A stretch of DNA of 39,202 bases, taken from contig CADCDW010000011.1 of the NCBI GenBank assembly GCA_902800325.1, forward strand, positions 1 to 39,202, given 5' to 3'. The translations under genes and the position numbers were made by a program. Origin of the DNA: an uncultured Lachnospiraceae bacterium (GTDB taxonomy: Bacteria > Bacillota > Clostridia > Lachnospirales > Lachnospiraceae). Below are positions 7,811 to 16,745 of this stretch, piece after piece; the stretch's first letter is position 1; every line of letters starts with the position of its first letter. The notes beneath the pieces were generated by a model. The model was not told the origin of the DNA. It made no database searches and worked only from the letters and a program-made list of their open reading frames with translations.

Positions 7811-9820
7811 ATGGCAGGATTTTTACCAACAACAAAAGAAGAAATGAAGTCACTTGGCATAACGCAGCCTGACTTCGTATATATAACGGGTGATGCATAT
7901 GTGGATCACCCTTCTTTTGGTACTGCTATAATCAGCAGAATACTTGCGGCACATGGATATTCTGTGGGAATTATCTCGCAACCTGACTGGAAGGATGATG
8001 ACAGTATAACAGAGTTTGGAGAACCGAGACTTGCATTTCTTGTATCTGCCGGCAATATGGATTCCATGGTTAATCATTACAGCGTGTCGAAGAAAAGGCG
8101 TGATAAGGACAGCTATACACCGGGCGGTGTGATGGGTAAAAGACCTGACTATGCGACGATTGTTTATTCTAATCTTATAAGACATACATATAAAAAGACG
8201 CCGATTCTTATCGGCGGTATAGAGGCGAGCTTAAGAAGGCTTGCACATTATGATTATTGGTCGGACAAGCTTAAGCGCTCCGTTCTCATGGATTCGGGTG
8301 CGGATATTTTGATGTACGGAATGGGTGAAAGAGCGGTTGTCGAGCTTGCCGATGCACTTAATTCGGGACTTGATGTGGCAGACATTACATTTGTGGACGG
8401 AACGGTTTACAGGACAAGTGATATAAGTTCCGTCGTTGATTATATAGAGCTTCCTTCGTATGAGAGCATGAAGGAGGATAAGCTTCTTTACGCAAATAGC
8501 TTCTACACGCAGTACTGCAATACGGATGCATATTCGGGTAAAAGGCTGGTAGAACCTTATGCTAACAAGCAGTACATAGTGCAAAATCCGCCTTCCAAGC
8601 CGCTTACGGTGCAGGAAATGGATGATGTCTATGCGCTTCCTTATATGCGAACCTATCATCCGTCATACGAAGAGGCGGGCGGTGTGCCTGCCATAGAGGA
8701 GGTAAAATTCAGTCTTATAAGTAATCGTGGCTGTTATGGTGGCTGTAGCTTCTGTGCGCTTACCTTTCATCAGGGACGCATCATGCAGACAAGAAGCCAC
8801 GAATCACTGATAGAGGAAGCTAAGCTTATAACAAAGGATAAGGATTTCAAGGGCTACATACATGATGTGGGTGGCCCGACGGCTAATTTTTATCATAAGG
8901 CGTGTAAAAAACAGGAGAAATATGGTGCCTGCCCGAACAAGCAGTGCCTTTTCCCAAAGCCTTGTGATAATCTGATTATAAATCATGATGACTATCTGGC
9001 GCTTTTACGAAAGCTTCGTGTACTTCCCGGAGTCAAGAAGGTTTTTGTGCGTTCGGGAATCCGTTTTGATTATATGCTCTATGATAAGGATGATACATTT
9101 TTCAGAGAGTTGTGTGAATATCATGTAAGCGGACAGCTAAAAGTTGCACCGGAACATGTGGCTGACTCGGTGCTTTCCAAGATGGGCAAACCTAAGAACT
9201 CGGTTTATAAAGCATTTGCCCAAAAATATGCTAAGATAAATGAAAGGCTAGGTAAGAAGCAGTATCTTGTGCCGTATCTTATGTCTTCACATCCGGGCTC
9301 AGATCTTAAGGCGGCGATTGAACTTGCCGAACATGTAAGAGATATAGGCTATATGCCGGAGCAGGTGCAGGATTTCTATCCTACTCCGTCAACCATCTCG
9401 ACAGTTATGTACTATACGGGTGTAGACCCGCGTGACATGACAAAAGTCTATGTGCCGAAGAATCCTCATGAAAAAGCGATGCAGCGAGCACTTATACAGT
9501 ACCGCAATCCGGATAACTACGAGCTTGTCAAGGAAGCACTTCTCAAGGCAGGCAGAGGCGACCTGATTGGATTTGATGAGAAGTGTCTGATACGCCCGAG
9601 GAAGATGGCATATTCTGATAAAAGAAAATCAGGCGATACGAGAAAGAATAATTTATCAAAAGAAAAAGATAGAAGTAATTATAAGGCTGGTAGAAATCAA
9701 AAAACAGATAGCATAATGGACAATAAAAAACAGAATATCAGAAGAAATAGTAATACAAATATAAATCCAAACAATCATACCGGGAAAAAGACTATCAGGA
9801 ATGGCCACAAGAAAAAATGA
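7811..9820 (+). CDS. YgiQ-family radical SAM protein
   Basis: A 669-residue protein with a B12-binding-like N-terminal region ([50 protein letters not shown]) and a radical SAM core whose 4Fe-4S ligands are C308-x3-C312-x2-C315 ([18 protein letters not shown]). DUF3362-type C-terminal sequence ([29 protein letters not shown]) follows. The family is widespread and its substrate is not established. The last ~60 residues are Lys/Asn/Arg-rich and look disordered, which is common in this family. ATG 7811 is the first start, but the ribosome site is weak (GAAGGCAGAG). The gene sits between its own upstream terminator and an inverted repeat. Confidence 0.95.
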   Translation: MAGFLPTTKEEMKSLGITQPDFVYITGDAYVDHPSFGTAIISRILAAHGYSVGIISQPDWKDDDSITEFGEPRLAFLVSAGNMDSMVNHYSVSKKRRDKDSYTPGGVMGKRPDYATIVYSNLIRHTYKKTPILIGGIEASLRRLAHYDYWSDKLKRSVLMDSGADILMYGMGERAVVELADALNSGLDVADITFVDGTVYRTSDISSVVDYIELPSYESMKEDKLLYANSFYTQYCNTDAYSGKRLVEPYANKQYIVQNPPSKPLTVQEMDDVYALPYMRTYHPSYEEAGGVPAIEEVKFSLISNRGCYGGCSFCALTFHQGRIMQTRSHESLIEEAKLITKDKDFKGYIHDVGGPTANFYHKACKKQEKYGACPNKQCLFPKPCDNLIINHDDYLALLRKLRVLPGVKKVFVRSGIRFDYMLYDKDDTFFRELCEYHVSGQLKVAPEHVADSVLSKMGKPKNSVYKAFAQKYAKINERLGKKQYLVPYLMSSHPGSDLKAAIELAEHVRDIGYMPEQVQDFYPTPSTISTVMYYTGVDPRDMTKVYVPKNPHEKAMQRALIQYRNPDNYELVKEALLKAGRGDLIGFDEKCLIRPRKMAYSDKRKSGDTRKNNLSKEKDRSNYKAGRNQKTDSIMDNKKQNIRRNSNTNINPNNHTGKKTIRNGHKKK

Positions 9821-9821
9821 C

Positions 9822-9857
9822 ATTTTGGACAAAAAAAGTTTTAAAATTGTCCAAAAT
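9822..9857. promoter_or_regulatory. TTGTCCA inverted repeat, candidate operator
   Basis: ATTTTGGACAA (9822-9832) and TTGTCCAAAAT (9847-9857) are perfect 11-bp inverted arms 14 bp apart. They begin 2 nt after the YgiQ stop and lie 52 nt before the next gene. There is no T-run after the stem, so a regulator site is more likely than a terminator. The same TTGTCCA box recurs after that gene at 10947-10980. Confidence 0.55.
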
Positions 9858-9909
9858 ATTCCTTATATGTGTGGTAATATGAGGGAAACGACGAAAAAGG
9901 AGTGGTAAT

Positions 9910-10881
9910 ATGGCTTATACAAAAGAAGAGTTGATGAATAGGGCGAAGACCGTTTCAGGACCTAATATGCTGCATACTAAGAATAAAGATTACATTTTTA
10001 ACAGGGTACTATATGTGGAGGATTATTTTAAATTCTTTGATAAGGTTGAAGATGATAACGGACGGGCAACTTCAAATTTGTTGAATGAGAAAATAGCAGA
10101 ATATTACCATTGTGATACAAATACTATTGAAAGATATAATCAAAAACTGATTGAGGGCAGGGATAGGAAAGGCCCCGGTGACAAGACATTATTGGCATAT
10201 TTAAAAGCGATACAGAATGTTGAAGCCTTCAATCCCGAAAAACATACATATATTAAGGAGACGGAGATTACAAATGAAAATCTGGATGGGAAAATTCATC
10301 CCGAAATCGAAGACCAGCTCACATTTGATATAGTCAAATTAAGTGATGAACAGAAAAATAAATTTATTCGCAATCAGATGGTTTCGCTGCTCAATAAGCT
10401 TGAAAGCAGCAGGTTCTTTTACTATGAGCCGGATGTATTTCCAAGGAAGGACGGCAGAGAATATTTCAGAAAAAAGGTCGATAAAATATATTCCACAATT
10501 GATTTATGCTATGCCACATACACTGAGATGAATAAAAAATGGAAGGATATTTTCAGACAGATTGAGGATATGACCAATATGTGCGCATATCCGGGAATTT
10601 CAGACAAAAGGTGGATTGCTGCAAATGAGACGATTATATATTTTGATGTGGTGTTCGATTTTTTTGAGGAAAATTCATTTTTATACAGGGCTGTAAAGAA
10701 TGGGAAATATGAAAATATTCATTTCGTGGTCGATATTGATAAGGATATGATTGCCAGAAGGAAAAAATTCCTGAACGAGATGCACAGGGAGGCAGCAGAA
10801 AAGAATGAGCCGTATTCTGAATATCGTATATTGGAAAGAGAAATGATTAAAGCGCTGGATAAACTGGAAAGGGAATTGTAA
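9910..10881 (+). CDS. Protein of unknown function with N-terminal HTH-like region
   Basis: A 323-residue soluble, charged protein that I cannot assign to a named family. Residues about 55-105 (NEKIAEYYHCDTNTIERYNQ, KGPGDKTLLAYLKAIQ) look like a XRE-type helix-turn-helix in which CDTNTIERY would be the recognition helix. The rest is mostly helical, with Tyr/Phe-rich stretches and a charged helical end (EREMIKALDKLEREL). No signal peptide or membrane segment. Start from GGAG 6 nt before ATG 9910. The gene is flanked on both sides by TTGTCCA boxes, which would suit a regulator acting on itself and on the lipoprotein gene downstream (inference). Its own terminator follows. Confidence 0.78.
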   Translation: MAYTKEELMNRAKTVSGPNMLHTKNKDYIFNRVLYVEDYFKFFDKVEDDNGRATSNLLNEKIAEYYHCDTNTIERYNQKLIEGRDRKGPGDKTLLAYLKAIQNVEAFNPEKHTYIKETEITNENLDGKIHPEIEDQLTFDIVKLSDEQKNKFIRNQMVSLLNKLESSRFFYYEPDVFPRKDGREYFRKKVDKIYSTIDLCYATYTEMNKKWKDIFRQIEDMTNMCAYPGISDKRWIAANETIIYFDVVFDFFEENSFLYRAVKNGKYENIHFVVDIDKDMIARRKKFLNEMHREAAEKNEPYSEYRILEREMIKALDKLEREL

Positions 10882-10890
10882 GATAAGAAG

Positions 10891-10920
10891 GCTTTGCAGA
10901 AATGACTGCAGAGCTTTTTT
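10891..10920 (+). terminator. Rho-independent terminator
   Basis: GCTTTGCAG (10891-10899) pairs with CTGCAGAGC (10906-10914) with one G-U pair, loop AAATGA, then six T. It ends the gene at 9910-10881. Confidence 0.85.
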
Positions 10921-10944
10921 ATGCATTGCGGACTTTAGTCTGCC

Positions 10945-10984
10945 CGAATTGTCAAAAATTGTCCATAATTCTTGTCCAAAATAA
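10945..10984. promoter_or_regulatory. Cluster of TTGTC(C)A boxes upstream of lipoprotein gene
   Basis: Three related direct boxes, GAATTGTCAAAA, AAATTGTCCATAAT and TTCTTGTCCAAAAT, lie at roughly 13-bp intervals about 55-90 nt before the lipoprotein start. The last is nearly identical to the right arm of the inverted repeat at 9847-9857. A TATAGT at 11000-11005 could be a -10 element just downstream. Likely a transcription factor binding array; the factor is unknown. Confidence 0.45.
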
Positions 10985-11037
10985 TTAAATCAAAGGATGT
11001 ATAGTTAATAAAGAAAAAATTTTCAGGAGGATTATGG

Positions 11038-11718
11038 ATGAAAAACAAGAATAATATTATATGTATGGCAACGATGATTGTGGTTATGAGCCTGTCATTT
11101 GCCGGATGTGGTAAAGTGGAGATTACTACAGAAAACGAGACAGAAATGTCAACAGAGGCAGTGACAGAGACAGAGGCAGAAGTAGCGACAGAGACCGAAA
11201 CAGCTGTGGAGACGACAGAGGAACTCACGTCGGAGAGCACTGAAGCAGATGAGAAAAATGACAAGCCTCAAATATCTTACATAGCGATAGAGGAGAAAGC
11301 TAAGGCTGAGGAGAGAATAAGAAAAGAAGAGGAAAGAGCTGAGGTAGAAAGACAGGCGGCAGAAGTTGAGAAGACAACAGAATCCGCAGAGACACAGACG
11401 GCTCAGGCTAAAACAACCGAGGCACAGACGACACAAGCACCGGTTACTGAAACACCGGTGTCTGCTACAGAGACACCTGCGACGACTCAGGCAACCACAG
11501 AAAGTTCTAGTTCAAATAATACAGAAACACATGGAGATGGCTATAATATTCCCGGCCCTGTTTCAAACATTTTGTCATCCGGTAGAGGATACTCTAAAAA
11601 CTGGTTATATGACGAAAATGGAAATATAATAGAAAGCACTATATGGTATAATGATATTTATGGATATGCTTATGATATAAATGGGAACTATGAAGGTTGG
11701 AATATTTATGATTATTAA
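11038..11718 (+). CDS. Lipoprotein with Thr/Glu-rich low-complexity stalk
   Basis: A 226-residue secreted lipoprotein. Residues 1-24 are a signal peptide with lipobox LSFAGC (lipidated Cys24). Residues 30-165 are low complexity: a Thr/Glu-rich run, a highly charged coiled coil of Glu/Arg/Ala (EEKAKAEERIRKEEERAEVE) and a Thr/Ala/Gln-rich spacer, which would form a long surface stalk. The last ~55 residues (GRGYSKNWLYDENGNIIEST, YDINGNYEGWNIYDY) are Tyr/Asn-rich and resemble RHS/YD-type 'DENGN' strands. No function can be assigned. GGAGG precedes the ATG by 7 nt. TTGTCCA boxes lie upstream. Confidence 0.85.
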   Translation: MKNKNNIICMATMIVVMSLSFAGCGKVEITTENETEMSTEAVTETEAEVATETETAVETTEELTSESTEADEKNDKPQISYIAIEEKAKAEERIRKEEERAEVERQAAEVEKTTESAETQTAQAKTTEAQTTQAPVTETPVSATETPATTQATTESSSSNNTETHGDGYNIPGPVSNILSSGRGYSKNWLYDENGNIIESTIWYNDIYGYAYDINGNYEGWNIYDY

Positions 11719-11838
11719 TAGAAGGGGAAAAATTTATTCGTTTGGGGAATTATAAAAGAACTTTGGGTGAATGTTAGTGAGTGTGGAATTGTGATAAAAT
11801 GAAGTTGAAAAGATTTTTATAACTAAGGAGGGTAGTAA

Positions 11839-12588
11839 ATGAAGATAATAAGTTGGAATATTAATAACTTTTGTAAGGAAGAGGATTGGGAAAAATTAAA
11901 GAATAATAATTTATTAAATAAAACAAAGAAAAAAAATAAGAAGGACATTAATAACCTAATCGAAAGTTACTACAGGGAAATAGAAAATGGAGGAATTCTT
12001 ATTCTTCAAGAATTCCCTTATGGAGATAATGGGAAAGAAGCTGATAAATTTAAACTTAATTTAGATGGAATTCAGTATTCTTATCCAAATGATTTAAAAG
12101 AATTTGCGTATTTCTCAACGGTAGCAATATTTAATAAAGATAACTGGAAAAAAGTAGAAGGCAAAGAAGGATTTATCCAAATAGATTCGCTTATAAATAG
12201 AGTTGTTGTAGTCACAAATGGTGAGATAAATGTAATGGGAGTTCATATGACTGATTTGAACAAACGTCCAGATACTGTTAATTTATGGAATGAGGTAAAA
12301 CAATATATAAAAGTTTATTCTCCTGATATTATTATAGGAGATTTTAATTCAGATTGTGAGGAAAATCTTCAGTGGAAGAAATTAAAAGAAATATGTAATT
12401 TAGGATATGGTGAGCCATGGGGCAAGTCGGCAACAAGGACAAAAGAGCATACACCACCTACATTTATACAAGGCAGCCATTTGGATTATGCATTAATAAA
12501 AAATAAGATGGAATGTAAAGCATATGATATAGATAAGAAATCTACAAATGGTTTATCTGATCATTATTCTTTGGTGATAGAGATATAA
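11839..12588 (+). CDS. Endonuclease/exonuclease/phosphatase (EEP) fold protein
   Basis: A 249-residue protein with all the EEP-fold landmarks in order: SWNINNF (Asn metal ligand), ILILQEFPYGD (Glu), INVMGVHMTD, DIIIGDFNSD (catalytic Asp and Asn), GSHLDYALIK and a C-terminal SDHYSLVIEI (Asp-His pair). Family members include exonuclease III, DNase I and phosphoesterases, so a Mg-dependent phosphodiester or phosphomonoester hydrolase is expected, but the substrate cannot be named. No signal peptide, so cytoplasmic. AAGGAGGG precedes ATG 11839. It is more AT-rich and Lys/Asn-rich than the genes before it, as are the small genes that follow, suggesting an acquired block. Confidence 0.88.
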   Translation: MKIISWNINNFCKEEDWEKLKNNNLLNKTKKKNKKDINNLIESYYREIENGGILILQEFPYGDNGKEADKFKLNLDGIQYSYPNDLKEFAYFSTVAIFNKDNWKKVEGKEGFIQIDSLINRVVVVTNGEINVMGVHMTDLNKRPDTVNLWNEVKQYIKVYSPDIIIGDFNSDCEENLQWKKLKEICNLGYGEPWGKSATRTKEHTPPTFIQGSHLDYALIKNKMECKAYDIDKKSTNGLSDHYSLVIEI

Positions 12589-12618
12589 TTATTATTTTTG
12601 AACAGGAGAATTAAAAAT

Positions 12619-12870
12619 ATGCATATTTCTTCGGATGAAAATAATTTCAGAAATAAAAAATATCTCGAAGCTATGGACAAAGAGTTTAAGAGAATGTTCA
12701 GGGCTTATCACAGATATATCGCTTACAGAAATAAATTATTAAATGAATTAACCCTGTCGAAGGAAGATAAGGCGGCAATGCAAAAAATCGATAAAAAATT
12801 TTGCGCCAATATCGACCGGAGCAGGAAGAGGATTGATAAGGAAGATTTTAAGGATGCCACATGGCGATGA
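12619..12870 (+). CDS. Small hypothetical protein, charged helical
   Basis: 83 residues from ATG 12619, which has AGGAG 10 nt upstream; an in-frame TTG at 12598 has no ribosome site. The product is Lys/Arg/Asp-rich with long predicted helices (LEAMDKEFKRMFRAYHRYIA, DDKAAMQKIDKKF-like C-terminal half). I do not recognise the family. It follows the EEP gene by 30 nt and may be cotranscribed. Confidence 0.55.
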   Translation: MHISSDENNFRNKKYLEAMDKEFKRMFRAYHRYIAYRNKLLNELTLSKEDKAAMQKIDKKFCANIDRSRKRIDKEDFKDATWR

Positions 12871-12918
12871 TAGTTTTATAATGGAAGAGTTCCTTTATAC
12901 ATAAAAGGAGAGCTGCAA

Positions 12919-13242
12919 ATGTCTAAACTTTATTATGAAGATACTGCAAATTGGAGTTATATCGAATATGGCAGTCTCAATTCCCTTTTTGTAAAAATGT
13001 TTAATTATATAGACAAATATAAGGATGAAATAAATTCAATGATTATAGACAATATGTCAGAGCAAGCCAAGGTTATACTTTACTGTGTAATAACTTATCG
13101 TTTGGATTTAGAGGAAATAATAAAACAATTTCCAAATCTTGCGGGATTAAGAGATACAAAACCGCTTAAAAAGCCAATTTGTCTGATGGAACATCCATTC
13201 AATGTATTTAAGGAATATAAAGAAATGAATGTGTTATATTAA
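12919..13242 (+). CDS. Small hypothetical protein
   Basis: 107 residues, AAGGAG 10 nt before ATG. Acidic and mostly helical (YIDKYKDEINSMIIDNMSEQ), ending in FKEYKEMNVLY. No family recognised. A near copy of this C-terminal end (IYKEMNVII) occurs in the intergenic region at 13677-13706, so the locus may have been an array of related small genes of the immunity or polymorphic-toxin accessory type. That idea rests on arrangement only. Confidence 0.6.
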   Translation: MSKLYYEDTANWSYIEYGSLNSLFVKMFNYIDKYKDEINSMIIDNMSEQAKVILYCVITYRLDLEEIIKQFPNLAGLRDTKPLKKPICLMEHPFNVFKEYKEMNVLY

Positions 13243-13277
13243 GAGGGAATTATTTTTGCAGAGAGGAGCAATTATAT

Positions 13278-13652
13278 ATGACGCTACAAACATTAATTGA
13301 TATAAAATGTAAAAATAATAATGAATATAAAATTGTTTTTAATAATTTTGTCATTGATTTATATAAAAATCCAAATAAATATAAGGATTTTTTAAAAATA
13401 GAACCAGATTGGAAAAAACTTGATCAAAAATCAATTAGTTTGATTGTTTCCAGCATGTATCATCTTGCTAGAAAAACTGAATGGAAAATGAAAGTATATT
13501 CATGGATGTTAGACGAAAAATTTATTCTTAAAGAGCCCTATTTTGCTTTAAATGCTAAAGGTATGTTGAAAGTTATTCTATTACAAGAAAGTCCAAAAGA
13601 CTTCAGAAGAAATAATATTTATGTAAGCGCTAATGTTTTAGAAAAGGTTTAG
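13278..13652 (+). CDS. Small hypothetical protein (possible early stop)
   Basis: 124 residues, AGAGGAG 9 nt before ATG. Lys/Asn-rich, helical, with a conserved-looking C-terminal part (KEPYFALNAKGMLKVILLQE, then SPKDFRRNNIYVSANVLEKV). I do not recognise it. The frame stays open for 17 more codons after the TAG at 13650-13652 and ends IYKEMNVII at 13706. Either the gene has an amber stop or the tail belongs to a deleted neighbour. Confidence 0.58.
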   Translation: MTLQTLIDIKCKNNNEYKIVFNNFVIDLYKNPNKYKDFLKIEPDWKKLDQKSISLIVSSMYHLARKTEWKMKVYSWMLDEKFILKEPYFALNAKGMLKVILLQESPKDFRRNNIYVSANVLEKV

Positions 13653-13706
13653 TTGACTAATGCATCTGATAATGATATTTATAAAGAAATGAACGTGATT
13701 ATTTAA
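13653..13706 (+). pseudogene. C-terminal remnant resembling the end of the 12919-13242 gene
   Basis: 17 codons in the same frame as the preceding gene but after its TAG, ending DIYKEMNVII, close to the FKEYKEMNVLY end of the earlier small gene. It suggests an ancestral repeat of small related genes with a deletion between copies. Confidence 0.4.
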
Positions 13707-13721
13707 AGAGGAGGCGGTATT

Positions 13722-13994
13722 ATGATTTACAACAGCAGAATTTATGATTTGATTAATAATGACAGAGTGGATAAGGACGAATTGGATGCGTTGATAAAAC
13801 AGTTTACTTCATACGGTCCTATCTCCGGAAAAAATAAGGATGAAGCATATGAAGCCTTATTGGGGATAAATAAAATCTGCGAAAAGCATAATATGCCTTT
13901 GGTTTACGTGGATGATGGCACGGACATAGAGAAAGATCTTGCCCATCGTTTGATTGATAACCTGAAAAGAGACGAGTATGGTAAGAACCTATAA
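13722..13994 (+). CDS. Small hypothetical acidic protein
   Basis: 90 residues with GAGGAGGCGG upstream of ATG 13722. Helical N-terminus (YDLINNDRVDKDELDALIKQ) and an acidic C-terminus (LVYVDDGTDIEKDLAHRLID). Size and charge would suit a small regulatory or immunity protein, but no family is recognised. Base composition is nearer to the core genes than to the two genes before it. Confidence 0.58.
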   Translation: MIYNSRIYDLINNDRVDKDELDALIKQFTSYGPISGKNKDEAYEALLGINKICEKHNMPLVYVDDGTDIEKDLAHRLIDNLKRDEYGKNL

Positions 13995-14091
13995 ATAACT
14001 AATTCATATTTTTCATAAGGTTTTGCAATCCATAACATCGTTTAATGTAAAAATAACCCAAGACCATTTCTTTTACATAGGATAATTAGTA

Positions 14092-14120
14092 TTGACATAT
14101 TTTAAAATATTAGATATTAT
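14092..14120 (+). promoter_or_regulatory. Sigma-A promoter for the DUF4143 ATPase gene
   Basis: TTGACA (14092-14097) and TATTAT (14115-14120), 17-bp spacing. This overlaps what would be a longer ATPase reading frame from TTG 14092, which argues that translation starts downstream at 14167. Confidence 0.75.
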
Positions 14121-14166
14121 ACAAAAAAGGAATTTGATTCCGAAAATGTATAAAATGGAGAAGCTT

Positions 14167-15384
14167 ATGTATATTAAAAGAAATATAGAAGAAAGAGTCA
14201 GATATTTATCTAAACATTTTCCTATTGTGTTGGTATGTGGTGCCAGACAAGTGGGTAAAACAACGTTGTTAAAAAGGATTGCTGAAGATGATGATAGGAT
14301 TCAGTATGTTACACTTGATTATCCTAAATTACGACAGCTTGCAAAAGAAGATCCCGAATTATTTTTGCAGCAATATCCGGCTCCGGTAATTATAGATGAG
14401 ATTCAGTATGCTCCGGAGTTACTTTCCTTTATAAAAATAAAAGTTGATGAAAAAAATCAAAATGGTCTTTACTATCTTACAGGTTCACAAATGTTTCAAA
14501 TGATGAATGCTGTAAGTGAATCTTTGGCAGGAAGGGTTGGAATACTTTCGATGTATTCTATGTCCAGAGCCGAGATTGATGGATGTGATAGTATTCCGTT
14601 TAATCCGGGTGTGATAGAAAATATAAGTTCCGATGATACTGTAATAGATATTTTTGATCGGATTATGCGTGGAGGAATGCCACGTCTCATAAGTGATAGT
14701 GAATTGTCTGAAGAGGATTTCTTTGGTTCTTATATTCAGACTTATATTGAACGCGATATCAGAGATTTAATCAACGTAAAAGATGAGAGCAAATTTCTTA
14801 AATTTATCAGCTGTGTGGCTGCAAGAACAAGTCAGGAAGTAAATTTGTCAGATATTTCAAAGGATGTTCAAATTGACAGCAAAACGGCAGACTCATGGTT
14901 ATCTGTTCTTGTATCATCAGGTTTGGTTGTGTTGCTAAAACCATATTTTAGCAACACTGTAAAAAGATTGGTAAAAAGACCGAAACTTTATTTTATGGAC
15001 ACGGGTCTGGCGTGTTATTTGTGTTTGTGGAATAATTCCAGGGCATTGTCGGTTTCTGCAATGGCAGGAGCAATGTTTGAAAATTATGTTGTTTCTGAAA
15101 TTATTAAAGGTTATACTAATGCAGGAATTGATATACGTAGCAGACTTGTATATTATAGAGACAATAACGGAAAAGAAATTGACCTTATCATTATAGAAAA
15201 TGGACGATTACATCCAATTGAAATAAAAAAGAGTGCAGATCCCGGAAAAGAAGCATTGAAGAATTTTTCGGTTCTAAATTCACTTAATGTGGAAATAGGT
15301 GAAGGTGCTGTTGTTTGCATGTCCTCCATGGTTGTTCCATTAGATGATAAAAATAAGATAGTTCCCGTTAAGGCAATATATTAA
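14167..15384 (+). CDS. AAA ATPase with DUF4143 C-terminal domain
   Basis: 405 residues from ATG 14167 (GGAG 6 nt upstream). Walker A is CGARQVGKTTL near residue 27, Walker B is VIIDEIQYAPELL, and a sensor region reads YYLTGSQMFQMM. The C-terminal DUF4143 part has a winged-helix stretch (SKDVQIDSKTADSWLSVLVS) and a nuclease-like EIDLIIIENGRLHPIEIKKS (Glu-Asp ... Glu-x-Lys) typical of this family. These P-loop proteins are common in bacteria and archaea, often as mobile or paralogous genes, with no settled role. A second and quite different member lies at 28929. It is transcribed from its own promoter. Confidence 0.9.
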   Translation: MYIKRNIEERVRYLSKHFPIVLVCGARQVGKTTLLKRIAEDDDRIQYVTLDYPKLRQLAKEDPELFLQQYPAPVIIDEIQYAPELLSFIKIKVDEKNQNGLYYLTGSQMFQMMNAVSESLAGRVGILSMYSMSRAEIDGCDSIPFNPGVIENISSDDTVIDIFDRIMRGGMPRLISDSELSEEDFFGSYIQTYIERDIRDLINVKDESKFLKFISCVAARTSQEVNLSDISKDVQIDSKTADSWLSVLVSSGLVVLLKPYFSNTVKRLVKRPKLYFMDTGLACYLCLWNNSRALSVSAMAGAMFENYVVSEIIKGYTNAGIDIRSRLVYYRDNNGKEIDLIIIENGRLHPIEIKKSADPGKEALKNFSVLNSLNVEIGEGAVVCMSSMVVPLDDKNKIVPVKAIY

Positions 15385-15434
15385 TATGAGAAGTACGGAT
15401 TAGAATCATTTTATATAATTGGTGGAGGTTTTTC

Positions 15435-16157
15435 ATGGCAACATATATAATGGGAGACATACATGGCGAATATGATTTATTTATGGAGCTCATAGATAAG
15501 ATAAAGCTAAAGTATGAGGACACACTGTACATTATGGGGGATGTGATTGACAGAGGACCGCACCCGATTAAGACCTTGTTTAAGCTTATGGAGATGCCAA
15601 ATGTAATCTGTCTTGTGGGTAATCATGAGTTGATGGCGCTTGAATGCCTTGAATTTTTGATGAAGGAAATAACGGAAGAATCCATAGAAGAATTGGATGA
15701 GAAGTTGATTAATAATCTGGTGAACTGGCAGTATAACGGAAGTGTGACTACCACAGATGAGTTTCATAAACTAATGCCCGATGAGCAGCGTGAGGTAATT
15801 GAGTTTATCAAGGATTTTTCTCTATACGAGGAGCTTACCGTAAACGGAAAGGATTATCTGCTTGTTCACGCAGGACTTGGTAATTTTTCGCCGGATAAGG
15901 ATATAGAAGATTATTCCTTAAGCGAAATTGTCTGGGACAGAGCAGATTATGATAAGAAATATTATGATTATGTCTACCTTGTGACAGGACATACGCCTAC
16001 TCAGCTAATCGAGTCAAATCCAAAACAGGGATACATTTATAAAAAGAATAACCATATAGCGGTTGACTGTGGCGCTTGTTTTTACGGAGGAAGGCTTGCG
16101 GCAATTTGTCTTGATACGGGAGAGGAATTTTATTCATCGACTAATAAGAGGAAATAA
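15435..16157 (+). CDS. Metallophosphoesterase, PPP-type serine/threonine phosphatase-like
   Basis: 240 residues with the complete dinuclear-metal motif set: GDIHGEYD (8-15), GDVIDRGPHP, LVGNHELMALE, LVHAGL and VTGHTPTQ, then DCGACFYGGRLAAICLDTGE. This is the bacterial PP1/PrpA-like group of about 220-250 residues, acting on phosphoproteins or on Ap4A-like dinucleotides. The sequence alone does not decide which. GGTGGAGG precedes ATG. Followed by a terminator, so probably expressed alone. Confidence 0.92.
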   Translation: MATYIMGDIHGEYDLFMELIDKIKLKYEDTLYIMGDVIDRGPHPIKTLFKLMEMPNVICLVGNHELMALECLEFLMKEITEESIEELDEKLINNLVNWQYNGSVTTTDEFHKLMPDEQREVIEFIKDFSLYEELTVNGKDYLLVHAGLGNFSPDKDIEDYSLSEIVWDRADYDKKYYDYVYLVTGHTPTQLIESNPKQGYIYKKNNHIAVDCGACFYGGRLAAICLDTGEEFYSSTNKRK

Positions 16158-16199
16158 ATTGATAAACAAGAGAAAAATAATTAAGGTATCGAATTGATG

Positions 16200-16236
16200 A
16201 AAAAGCTGTGATATAATATATTTCACAGCTTTTTTG
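16200..16236 (+). terminator. Rho-independent terminator after the phosphoesterase gene
   Basis: AAAAAGCTGTGA (16200-16211) pairs with TCACAGCTTTTT (16223-16234) around an 11-nt AT loop; further T residues follow. Confidence 0.92.
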
Positions 16237-16267
16237 TTAGAGGATAATTTAGGACGAGGAAAGAAAA

Positions 16268-16741
16268 ATGAACAACGTAAGAAGAGCAACAAATAAAGAT
16301 ATAGAAAGGATACTTGAGCTGCTTGTTCAGGTGGATATGGTTCATCATAACGGCAGACCGGATCTTTTTAAGGGGCCGGCAACCAAGTATAACAGTGAAG
16401 AATTGGAAAAGATACTCGCACAGGAGGACACACCTGTTTTCGTGTGCGTGGATGAAAATGATGTGGCTTTAGGTCATGCATTTTGCATACATAAGCAGAT
16501 AAAGGGAGATAGTGTCCTTACGGACATCAAGACTCTTTATATCGATGATATATGTGTGGATGAGGCGGCGAGAGGTAAGCATGTGGGAACTGCACTTTAT
16601 GATTACGTTATTGATTATGCGAAAAAGAGCGGCTGCTACAATGTAACTTTAAATGTCTGGTCCTGCAACCCGATTGCTATGAAGTTTTATGAGGCAATGG
16701 GACTTGTGCCACAAAAAGTTGGAATGGAAAAAATATTGTAA
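16268..16741 (+). CDS. GNAT-family N-acetyltransferase
   Basis: 157 residues with an N-terminal RRATNKDIERILELLVQVD start and the acetyl-CoA binding motif A near residues 95-125 (IDDICVDEAARGKHVGTALYD), plus the C-terminal NPIAMKFYEAMGLVPQKVGM. It transfers an acetyl group from acetyl-CoA to an amine; the substrate is unknown. It begins 32 nt after the upstream terminator and ends at the edge of a long inverted repeat. Confidence 0.93.
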   Translation: MNNVRRATNKDIERILELLVQVDMVHHNGRPDLFKGPATKYNSEELEKILAQEDTPVFVCVDENDVALGHAFCIHKQIKGDSVLTDIKTLYIDDICVDEAARGKHVGTALYDYVIDYAKKSGCYNVTLNVWSCNPIAMKFYEAMGLVPQKVGMEKIL

Positions 16742-16745
16742 TGTA

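Noticed and set aside
14092..14166. Longer N-terminus of the DUF4143 ATPase from TTG 14092
   Set aside because: The stretch is a 17-bp-spaced TTGACA/TATTAT promoter. The conserved protein begins at MYIKRNIEER with GGAG upstream.
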